A stretch of 64,000 nt of DNA. Source: Stutzerimonas stutzeri (lineage in GTDB: Bacteria > Pseudomonadota > Gammaproteobacteria > Pseudomonadales > Pseudomonadaceae). Position 1 is the first letter of the stretch; every line of letters starts with the position of its first letter. The notes below the pieces were generated by a model that was not told the origin of the DNA, made no database searches, and saw only the letters and a program-made list of their open reading frames with translations. The DNA lies in the NCBI GenBank assembly GCA_019056435.1, contig CP077641.1:3534001-3598000 (forward strand), given 5' to 3'. Positions 36,275 to 45,385 of this stretch are shown one piece after another. The position numbers and the translations under genes are program-made.

Positions 36275-37691
36275 ATGCCTTCGATGCCCAGTTCCACGAG
36301 CCTACCCGTCGGCGCCAGCCTGCGCGGCTGGCTGGACCATCTGCAGCAAACCCAGCGACTGAGCGTCATCCGTCCGGGTACCGATTTGCGCTTTGGTGTC
36401 GCGGCGATCGCCAACCGCCTGGACGGTCAAAGTGCTTCGCTGTTCCTGCAGCCCGGCGGGCATGACATCCCGGTGATCTCCGGCTTGCTCTCGGATCGGC
36501 AGTGGATGGCCGAGGCGATGGGCGTCGAGCCCAGCCAGGTGCTTGCCCGCTTCGAGCACGCCAGCCTGGAGCCGTTGCCCTGGGCGTTGACCGACGACGC
36601 GCCTTGCCAGCAAGTGGTGCACCGCGACGTCGATCTGCTGACCCAGTTGCCGATCCCGACGCACAACGAACACGACAGTGGCGCCTACATCACCGCTGGT
36701 TTGCTGATCACCCGCAACCCGCGTACCGGGGTGCAGAACGTATCCATCCATCGCTTGCAGGTGAGCGGGCCGAACCGTCTCGGTGCTTTGCTGCTGCCCC
36801 GGCATGCACTTGCATTCTTTCAGGAAACCGAGCGCGAGAATGAAGATCTGGAAGTGGCCGTGGTGATCGGTTGCGATCCGCTCACGCTGATGGCCTCGCA
36901 GGCCATCGTGCCGATAGACCACGACGAGTTGGAGATTGCCGGCGCGCTGCATGGCCGCCCACTGCCGGTGGCCAAGTGCCTGACCAACCGTATTCGCGTA
37001 CCGGCCGAGGCGGAAATCGTCATCGAGGGTCGGTTGCTGGCCAACACCCGCGAGCAAGAGGGCCCGTTCGGCGAGTTTCCGCAGTACTACGGTGAGCGCG
37101 CCGAGCGCCACGTGATTGAAGTCGATGCCGTTACCCACCGCCAGGCACCGATGTTCCATACCATCGTGGGCGGCGGTCTGGAGCACCTGCTGCTGGGCGG
37201 CATTCCGCGCGAAGCGACGATGCTCGCGCACCTGCGCCGCAGCTTCCCTTCGGTGCGCGACGTGCATCTGGCGCGCGGCGGTGTGCCGTTACCACCTGTA
37301 CGTGCAGATCGACAAGCGCTCCGAAGGCGAGGCGAAAAACATCATTCTTGGTGCGCTCGGTGGCCACTACGACATCAAGCATGTGGTGGTGGTCGACACC
37401 GACGTCGACATCCACGACCCCACCGAAGTCGAGTGGGCAGTGGCCACTCGCTTCCAGGCCGACCGCGACCTGGTGCTGATTCACGAATCGCAGGGTTCAA
37501 AACTCGATCCGTCGACCCGTGACGGTGTCGGTTCGAAGATGGGCTTCGACGCCACTGTGCCGCTGTCGGCGCCGCCGATGCGCTTCAAGCGTATCCGCGT
37601 GCCGGGCGAAGCCGAGGTCGACCTCACCGCGGTCGCCCAGCCGGCCGGCGCCGATTGGCAACACCTGTTCGGCCAGTCGCACAACGGCTGA
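36275..37691 (+). CDS. UbiD family decarboxylase (probable furan-dicarboxylate decarboxylase), frameshifted as read
   Basis: 471 residues when joined. UbiD features: TGVQNVSIHRLQVSGPNRLG, the prFMN-site region EIVIEGRLLANTREQEGPFGEF with the catalytic Glu/Arg set, and the C-terminal VVVVDTDVDIHDPTEVEWAVATR. One extra base near 37280-37290 separates the N-terminal 340 residues from the rest (removing it gives ARGVCRYHLYVQIDKR). UbiD enzymes need prenylated FMN made by UbiX, which is encoded at 40300. In known HMF clusters HmfF decarboxylates 2,5-furandicarboxylate to 2-furoate. That substrate is inferred here. Confidence 0.8.
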
Positions 37692-37910
37692 TCGACCGTG
37701 GGTATCGCGCCGCGCGAACGGCCCGAAGGTCATTCGCAGGGCTCGCCTTCTCTCGACGCGAAAGCGTCCAGGCGATCCACCGGCGCTGCCCGCCCTACAA
37801 GGTGCCGGTCCCGGAACGCCACACGTTCAGGGCAGGACAAGCAACGGCCAGGTGCCCTTGCGCACAGCTGAAAAACAAGCACCAGCAGCTTTGCCGGACA
37901 GGAGATCGAG

Positions 37911-39352
37911 ATGCAGCAGGCACGACATTTCATTGAGGGCCAGTGGTGCGACGATGGCGAGTGGTCCGATAGCCTCGACCCGGCCAACGGCGAACCCTCG
38001 GCCGCTTCGCCGACGGCGGCGAAGCCCAGGCGCGCTACGCCGTCGAGGCGGCCGCACGCGCCTTCAAGAACCCCCAATGGGCGCAGAATCCGCGCCTGCG
38101 CCAGCAGGTCATGCTCGACTGGGCGACCGCGCTGAAGTCCCGTCAGGACGAACTGGCGCAGCTGCTCACACGCGAAAACGGCAAGCCGTTGGCACAGTCC
38201 CGTGGCGAGATCGGCGGTGCCATCTCGGAAATCCTTTATTACGCCGGGCTGGCGCGACACAATCCCGGCCACGTGCTCGAGGTCGCTCCTGGCGAATTCT
38301 CGACGATGCTGCGCGAACCGGCCGGCGTGGCCGCGCTGATCATTCCCTGGAACGCCCCGGCGGTGCTGCTGGTCCGGGCATTGGCGCCGGCACTCGCCGC
38401 CGGTTGCACCTGCGTGGTCAAGCCGGCACCGCAGACCACCTTGTTCAATGCCGCCTTCCTCGCGCCGCTGTTGGAGCTGCCGGCCCTCGCGCCGGGCGTG
38501 GTCAACCTGTTCGCCGAGACCGGTCATGCCGGCGCCGCCTACCTGGTCGCCACACCGGAGGTCGACGTGCTCAGTTTCACTGGTTCGACGGCAACCGGCA
38601 CGCGGATCATGCAGGACGCCGCACTGACCATGAAGAAACTGTCGCTGGAGCTGGGTGGCAAGTCCTGCTGCCTAGTGCTGGAGGATGCCGACATCGCCGC
38701 GGTGGCGCCGAAGCTAGCAGCCGCCGCGACCATCATCTCCGGCCAGCAGTGCACCGCCGCCCGCCGCGTGCTGGTGCATGCCAGCCGCGCGACGGACATG
38801 AAGAAAGCACTGACTGCTGCGTTGGCCGAGATCCGTCTGGGGCACGGTCTCGAAGCCGCCACGCAGATGGGGCCGCTGATCGACCTGCGCTCGCGCGAAC
38901 TCGTCGACCAGCGCATTCGCGAATCGATGGACAGCTGCGACGAGGTGCTGCTGGCCGGAGGACGACCGAGCGGTATGCCGGACAGCGGTGCCTTTCTGTC
39001 GCCGACGTTGATCGCCCACCAGGACAGCGGAGCCTTCTTCTGCCAGGAAGAGATCTTCGGCCCGCTGCTGGTACTGGAGACGTTCCAAGACGACATCGAG
39101 GCGGTGCACCGTGCCAACCATACCGAGTTCGGCCTCTCTGCCAGCGTCTGGACCTCCGACGGCGCTCGGGCGCTGCGCCTGGCCCGGGCGTTGCGCAACG
39201 GCACGGTGTGGATCAACGACCACAACAAGCTGTTCGCCGAAGCGGAAACTGGCGGCTATCGCCGGAGCGGGCTGGGTCGGCTGCACGGCTACGACGCGCT
39301 GCTGGATTTTACAGAGCTCAAGCACGTCTACCAGAATGTCGGACCCCTGTAG
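37911..39352 (+). CDS. Aldehyde dehydrogenase (NAD(P)+-dependent family), frameshifted as read
   Basis: 480 residues when joined, starting at an ATG with AGGAGA upstream. It has the ALDH motifs: PWNAPAVLLVRALAPALAAGCT, FTGSTATGTRI, the Glu in LELGGKSCCLVLEDAD, and the nucleophile Cys in SGQQCTAARR. The break is near 38000 in a C run: one more C gives NGEPLGRFADGGEAQARYAVEAA. It could oxidise furfural or an aldehyde made by the thiamine enzyme. The 219 bases before it hold no gene; a GACGC-GAAA-GCGTC hairpin is at 37755-37768. Confidence 0.83.
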
Positions 39353-39372
39353 ACCGACATGTCGAGGTCGAT

Positions 39373-40322
39373 ATGGAACTGCGCCAGCTTAAGTACTTCA
39401 CCTGTCTGTACGAAGAAGGGTCTGTGACCAAGGCGGCGCAGCGCTTGAACATCGTCCAGCCGGCCCTGTCGATGCAGATCGCCAAGTTGGAAGAAGAACT
39501 CGGCCAGCCCCTGTTCGAGCGCACACCCAAGGGCATGACGCCGACCGAGGCCGGTGTGCAGGCCTATCGCCTTTTCATGCCGATCCTCGGCGAGCTGCTC
39601 GAGGCGCGGCAGACGTTGATCGACCGCAGCGGCAAGATCGGAGGGAGGATCAACGCCGGCCTGATCGCCTCGGCCGCCAACCAGGCGCTGGCCAGCACCC
39701 TGGCCTATTTCGTCGAGCATCATCCGGACGTCGAAATGCAGGTCAGCTACGGCTACAGCCAGGATCTGATCGACCGGGTGCTGTCCGGCGCACTGGACTT
39801 CGCGGTGATCAACCAGAGCTTCCAGCAGGAACACCTGCACCGCCGGGACATCCTCGACGAGGAACTGCTGGTGGCGACCGGCGCCACGACCCGTCTGCGC
39901 CTGCCCACGCCTATCCCGCTTGCCGCGTTGGGCAAGCTGAAGCTCGTGCTGCCCTCGCGCCGGCACGGCCTACGCATGGTCATCGACCAGGCGCTCGCCG
40001 CGCAGGGCCTGGACCTATCCCCGCACCTGGAGCTCGACGACTTGACGGTGATCGAGAGTTTCCTGCGCCGCAGCGACTGGATCAGCGTCCTACCGGCCAC
40101 GGTGCTGCAGCGTGGCCTCGAGGATGGGGCGCTACGGGCCTATCCCTGGCCGCCCCGGGCATCACCCGGCGCATGGTCTGCGTGCACGACAGTCGTCGCC
40201 CGCTGACCCCGGCGGCGACCCTCTTCATCGACATCATCAGCAAGACACTGGCCACCGCGCTCAACGCCATCCATTTCTACAAGGAAGGCGCACTACAGGA
40301 TGCAGAGAATGAACACAGCTAG
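39373..40322 (+). CDS. LysR family regulator of the furan island, frameshifted as read
   Basis: 316 residues when joined. The N-terminal helix-turn-helix reads MELRQLKYFTCLYEEGSVTKAA and QPALSMQIAKLEEELGQPLFER, followed by an effector domain. One C is missing near 40143-40147; restoring it gives YPLAAPGITRRMVCVHDSRRP and a stop at 40320-40322. The final 23 bases overlap the ubiX start, so the two are coupled. This is the best candidate to bind the TGATG-N5-CATCA sites. It is similar in type to HmfR regulators. Confidence 0.83.
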
Positions 40323-40941
40323 TCCCCGCCCGCAGCGGCTCGTCATCGGCATTTCCGGCGCGTCCGGCGCGATCTACGGGGTGCGCCTGTTGGAGCTGCT
40401 GCGCGACACCCCAATCGAGACCCACCTGGTGGTGTCCAAGTCGGCACTGATTACGCTCTCCCACGAGACAGGGCTTTCCTGGTCGCAGCTCAAGCCGATG
40501 GCCACTGTGTGTTACTCCAACCAAGACATCGGAGCGGCCGTCGCCAGCGGCTCCTTCAAGACCATGGGCATGATCGTCGCGCCTTGCTCCGTGCGTACGA
40601 TGTCTGAAATCGCCAGTGGCGTGACGTCCACCTTGTTGACCCGCGCCGCCGACGTGATCCTCAAGGAACGTCGGCGTCTGGTCTTGATGGTCCGCGAGAC
40701 GCCGCTGCACCGAAACCACCTGCGCACCATGACCGAGCTGGCCGAACTCGGCGCCATCATCGCTCCGCCGGTGCCGGCCTTCTATGCCAAGCCGGCGTCG
40801 CTGGCGGAGATGGTCGACCACACCCTAGGCCGTGTGCTCGACCTGTTAGACATCGAACTCGGTGTGGTCCGGCGCTGGCGCGAGACACCGGAAGACCTCC
40901 CCACGCTCGACGAAGTCGAGATGACGATCCACGAGCGCTGA
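40300..40941 (+). CDS. ubiX: UbiX family flavin prenyltransferase
   Basis: 213 residues. Signature segments: LVIGISGASGAIYGVRLLELL, the FMN/prenyl site APCSVRTMSEIASGV, and PLHRNHLRTMTELAELGA. It makes prenylated FMN from dimethylallyl phosphate and FMN for the UbiD enzyme. Start at 40300 or nine bases later at 40309. The overlap with the LysR gene and the same-strand UbiD gene make a dedicated cofactor partner (HmfG-like) likely. Confidence 0.88.
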   Translation: MQRMNTASPRPQRLVIGISGASGAIYGVRLLELLRDTPIETHLVVSKSALITLSHETGLSWSQLKPMATVCYSNQDIGAAVASGSFKTMGMIVAPCSVRTMSEIASGVTSTLLTRAADVILKERRRLVLMVRETPLHRNHLRTMTELAELGAIIAPPVPAFYAKPASLAEMVDHTLGRVLDLLDIELGVVRRWRETPEDLPTLDEVEMTIHER

Positions 40942-40976
40942 AGGGCATGCCGGCCGCCTGCCAGACATCGCCATCG

Positions 40977-41756
<780 letters not shown>

Positions 41757-41847
41757 GGAGTACGGGCCCGTGTGACTGGGGCTCGAAGGTTAACCGATTT
41801 GCGCGGCGCCACCGGTGACCGCATCCGTCGTTATGGGGACTCTGACA

Positions 41848-42813
41848 ATGCGCCAACTTGACCTTCAGGTGGTAGAAACCGCCTTAAAGTGGGGCCGCGA
41901 GGGGCGCGCCGTCTGGCTATGCACCGTGCTCTCCACCTACGGCTCGGCGCCGCGCGGGCCGGGGGCCATGCTGGTGGCGCGCAGCGACGGCCAGTTCGTC
42001 GGATCGCTCTCCGGCGGCTGCGTGGAAGAGGCGTTCCTCGAAGCGCTGTCCGACGGCGAGCTGCGTGCGCCAACGCAGATCGTTCGCTACGGCGAGAGCG
42101 ACGACCAACGCCACCGGCTGCGGTTGCCCTGTGGCGGCGTGCTGCAAGTGTTGGTCGAGCATCGCGCCCCGGGCGAGGCCTGGGCTGATCACCTGCAGGA
42201 CTTGTACGACGCCCTGCTCGGCCAGCGCCGCTTGGTCCGTGACCTCGACCTCACCAGTGGCGCCTTCGCCCTGGTGGCCGACCGCGGTGGCGAGGTGACT
42301 CAGCTGGATGGCGAGCGGGCGCGGGTGCGCATCGGACCGGTGCTGCGCCTGATCCTCGCTGGGCTCTCACCGGTGGCCGAATACTGTGCCAGCTTCGCCC
42401 GTGCCATCGGCTGCGAAGTGATCGCCTGCGATCCGCGCGAAGAGATGCATGAACGCCCGCTCGACGGGGTACGCGTGCATCGGGTGATGCCATCGGAGTT
42501 CATCGCCGCCGGCAATTGCCACGAGGCCACCGCAGTGGTCGCCCTCACCCATGACCCGCGCATCGACGATCTGGCGCTGATGGAAGCGGTGCGCACACCG
42601 GCCTTCTACATCGGCGCCATGGGCTCGCGGCAGACGTCCGCACGGCGCGCCGAGCGCCTGGCACGGGTCGGCGGTCTGGCGGCCGAGCAGATCGCCCGCA
42701 TCCACATGCCGATTGGCCTGGATCTCGGCAGTAGGACGCCCGCCGAGATCGCCCTGTCGGTAGTCGCCGATGTGCTGCGGGTCTACCACGGCAAGGCCCG
42801 CGATGCGCTCTGA
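41848..42813 (+). CDS. xdhC: XdhC/CoxI family molybdenum-cofactor chaperone
   Basis: 321 residues from the ATG at 41848 with GGGGAC upstream. N-terminal XdhC/CoxI domain (TVLSTYGSAPRGPGAMLVARSDGQF, GSLSGGCVEEAFLEA) and C-terminal Rossmann domain (YIGAMGSRQTSARRAERLARVG). XdhC binds and sulfurates the molybdenum cofactor for insertion into xanthine-oxidase-family enzymes such as the hmfA product. The nucleotidyltransferase gene overlaps its end. Confidence 0.88.
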   Translation: MRQLDLQVVETALKWGREGRAVWLCTVLSTYGSAPRGPGAMLVARSDGQFVGSLSGGCVEEAFLEALSDGELRAPTQIVRYGESDDQRHRLRLPCGGVLQVLVEHRAPGEAWADHLQDLYDALLGQRRLVRDLDLTSGAFALVADRGGEVTQLDGERARVRIGPVLRLILAGLSPVAEYCASFARAIGCEVIACDPREEMHERPLDGVRVHRVMPSEFIAAGNCHEATAVVALTHDPRIDDLALMEAVRTPAFYIGAMGSRQTSARRAERLARVGGLAAEQIARIHMPIGLDLGSRTPAEIALSVVADVLRVYHGKARDAL

Positions 42814-43426
42814 AACGAAGGTGGCAGGCCTGTTACTGGCCGCTGGCGCCGCCCGCCGCTTTGGTGCCGACAAGCGCCGGGCACGCCTGGCTGACGGCAG
42901 GACACTGCTGGAAGCAAGCCTTGCCAATGCCGCGGCCACGTTCGACGAGTTGCTGGTGGTCATACGTGCTGGCGAGACGCTCGATGACCTGCACCTGCCG
43001 CCGCAAGTAAGGGTGCTGTGCACACCGCACGCCGAGCGTGGCCTGGGTGCCAGTCTCGCCGCAGGCGTCGCAGCCCTGTCAGCCCACCCGGGCGATGCCC
43101 TTGCGGTGCTGCTCGGTGACATGCCCTGGATTCGCCCGCAAACCTATGCGCAGCTGATCGGCGCGGCCGACGACCAACGGATCGTGCAACCATGGCATGC
43201 TGACCGGCCAGGTCATCCGTTGGTGTTCGGCCGCGCCTTCTGGCCGGCCCTGTGTGCGCTCGACGGCGACGAGGGTGCGCGCCGTCTGATCAGCCGTGAT
43301 GCCGCTCACTACCTACGGCTGTCGGTCGACGACCCTGACATCTTGCAGGACGTCGACCATCCGGCCGACCTCGACGAGCGCATGGCGCCCGCCGCTCCTT
43401 CCACCCGCCTACCCGTAAGGAGCTAG
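42803..43426 (+). CDS. MobA/MocA-like molybdopterin nucleotidyltransferase
   Basis: 207 residues from the ATG at 42803, 11 bases inside xdhC. It has the NTP-transferase signature GLLLAAGAARRFGADKRRARL and the metal-binding GDMPWIRPQTY, with PGHPLVFGRAFW later. MocA-type enzymes add CMP to the cofactor used by XO-family molybdoenzymes. Together with XdhC it completes a maturation pair for the furoyl-CoA dehydrogenase. Confidence 0.85.
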   Translation: MRSETKVAGLLLAAGAARRFGADKRRARLADGRTLLEASLANAAATFDELLVVIRAGETLDDLHLPPQVRVLCTPHAERGLGASLAAGVAALSAHPGDALAVLLGDMPWIRPQTYAQLIGAADDQRIVQPWHADRPGHPLVFGRAFWPALCALDGDEGARRLISRDAAHYLRLSVDDPDILQDVDHPADLDERMAPAAPSTRLPVRS

Positions 43427-43428
43427 CG

Positions 43429-44327
43429 ATGTCCACCGCACAACGCGTTTTCCACGGTAAGTTTGGGCGAGTTGCCCTACTCGACATGGACCGTCCGCTG
43501 GTTACCCACTCGCATCATGAGTGCCATGTGCTGATAAAGGCCTCGGGTGCCGATACCTTCTTCAACGTCAACGGCCGCCAGGTACCGCTGACCGACCGCA
43601 GTGCGGTGCTGGTCAATGCCTGGCAACCGCACTATTACGATTTCCAACCCGGTGCCGCGCAGACGCAGATCCTGGCGCTGTACATAGAACCGGCCTGGCT
43701 CGCCGATGCCCAGCAGTCATTGGCGCTGAGCGCCCACCCGGGGTTCTTCTCCCAACCGAGCATTGAGCTCAGCAGCAAGAACCGGACGATGGCCGACCAG
43801 CTGATCGCGGAGGCCTGCAGCGTTGGCCTGGTGCCGCGCGAGCGCATCGAGTTTCTGCTGTTCGACTTCCTCATCGAGCTGATCGAGGACTATTCGCAGT
43901 GGAAGCAACTGCGCCGCCTTGGCGCCCAGGTTCGCCAAGGTTTTCGTGATGCGCGCATCCGCCGCGCCTGCGACTATCTGCAGACCCACCTCGATGACCC
44001 GGACTGCTTGACCAATGCGGCGCAGGCCGCCGGGCTTTCGCGCGCGCATTTCTTCACCCTGTTCCGGCAGGACACCGGAATGACGCCGACGCTCGTGGTT
44101 AACGACGCGCGCATGCGGCGAGCCTTCATCTGGCTGGAACACGAGCGCAGCGGCACCCTCGGTCAGCTTGCCGAGTTACTGGGCTTTTCAGAGCAAGGAC
44201 ACTTCACGCGTTTTTTCGCCAGCACATCGGTGCGTCTCCAAGCCAGTATCGAAGGGTGGTCGATAGCTATGACGCATGCGATGGCTCAATCATTGATTGC
44301 TCACTCCCGACACGTCTCAGCAAATAG
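43429..44327 (+). CDS. AraC family regulator with N-terminal cupin, frameshifted as read
   Basis: 299 residues when joined, two bases after the nucleotidyltransferase stop. N-terminal cupin (THSHHECHVLIKASG) then a double helix-turn-helix: LTNAAQAAGLSRAHFFTLFRQDTGMTP and LAELLGFSEQGHFTRFF. The break is a T6 run at 44211-44216; a seventh T restores FFRQHIGASPSQYRRVVDSYD and a stop at 44325-44327. It is co-directional with xdhC and the nucleotidyltransferase, so it probably belongs to the island and may control hmf expression. Confidence 0.82.
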
Positions 44328-44375
44328 GGAGCTCATTGGCCGGAGTGGGCACGGCGGATCTGCAGCCCTGCACCT

Positions 44376-45305
44376 TCACGCCATCAACCACACGAACGCA
44401 CTGATGCTCAGGAACGACACCACTGTCGCGGCCACCAGCCCTGCAGCGCAGCGTTGTTCCAGACCATAGCGCGCACCGAGAATCGGATAGATGCTCATCA
44501 TCGGTGCAGCAGCCATCAGCACCCCGGCGGTTCTCAGTGCCAGGTCGGATATCGGCAGCAGACTGAAACACAGCCATACCAGCAACGGATGCAGGATGAG
44601 TTTGCCGATCAGCAGTTGCCCCAAGTCTGGCGCCATGCCGCCCGGCTTCAGGCCGTTCAGGCTGGCGCCAATGACGAACAGCGCGACGGGTGCCGACGCC
44701 TGAGCCAGCATGTCGATCACACGCACGACGAATGTCGGCGGCCTGACGTCGAGCGTGGCCATCAGCAGTGCCAGGACGATTGCGATCAGCACGGGATGGC
44801 GGACCAGATTGCGCAGCGTGCCGAGCAAAGCCGTACCGACGTTGCCGCCGTTCTGTCGGCCCAGTTCGGCCAGCGTCAGCGCCAGGGGAATCAGCAATGC
44901 ATTCTCGATCATCATGCCCAGGGCCAGCGCCACCGCGGCAGGACCGCCGACGACCAGCACGACGATGGGATAGCCGACGAAACCGCTATTGGAGACCGAC
45001 ATGCCCAGGCCCGCCAGAGCGCTGCCGCTGAGGTTGTCCTTGCGCACCAGGCGCGCGAAGGCGTAACCCAGCCCGAAGATCAGTAACGAACCGAGCCCGT
45101 AACCGATGAGGTAATTCCAGTGAATCACCTCGTGCAACGGCCGTTCGAGTAGCGCGCGTATGACCAGTGCCGGCAGCGCCAAGGTGATCACGAAGCGCCC
45201 CATCCCGGCGACCTGGTCCCGGCTAACCAGCGCTGCCCGGCTGGAAACGAAGCCAATGGCGATCAGGATGAAAATGGGCGCGGTGATGGAGAGGATGGAA
45301 AGCAT
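44376..45305 (-). CDS. AEC (auxin efflux carrier) family transporter
   Basis: 309 residues with about ten hydrophobic helices. Family segments include the paired DNLSGSALAGLGMSVSNSGFVGYPI and the second-half PVALFVIGASLNGLKPGG. Family members move organic acids such as malate or malonate. It is on the opposite strand from the furan island and may export an organic acid; substrate unknown. Confidence 0.85.
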   Translation of the reverse strand: MLSILSITAPIFILIAIGFVSSRAALVSRDQVAGMGRFVITLALPALVIRALLERPLHEVIHWNYLIGYGLGSLLIFGLGYAFARLVRKDNLSGSALAGLGMSVSNSGFVGYPIVVLVVGGPAAVALALGMMIENALLIPLALTLAELGRQNGGNVGTALLGTLRNLVRHPVLIAIVLALLMATLDVRPPTFVVRVIDMLAQASAPVALFVIGASLNGLKPGGMAPDLGQLLIGKLILHPLLVWLCFSLLPISDLALRTAGVLMAAAPMMSIYPILGARYGLEQRCAAGLVAATVVSFLSISAFVWLMA

Positions 45306-45385
45306 CGGACTTCTTGAGCGAGGTTTGCCGGAGGGTCAGGCGCGAAGCTGCACCCATCGCTGAGCATACGCGACGCCCCGGTTCG

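Noticed and set aside
37519..40206. 895-codon forward frame covering aldehyde dehydrogenase and LysR
   Set aside because: Its first two thirds are an out-of-frame reading of the UbiD and aldehyde dehydrogenase genes; only the end is the LysR gene, with its own start at 39373.
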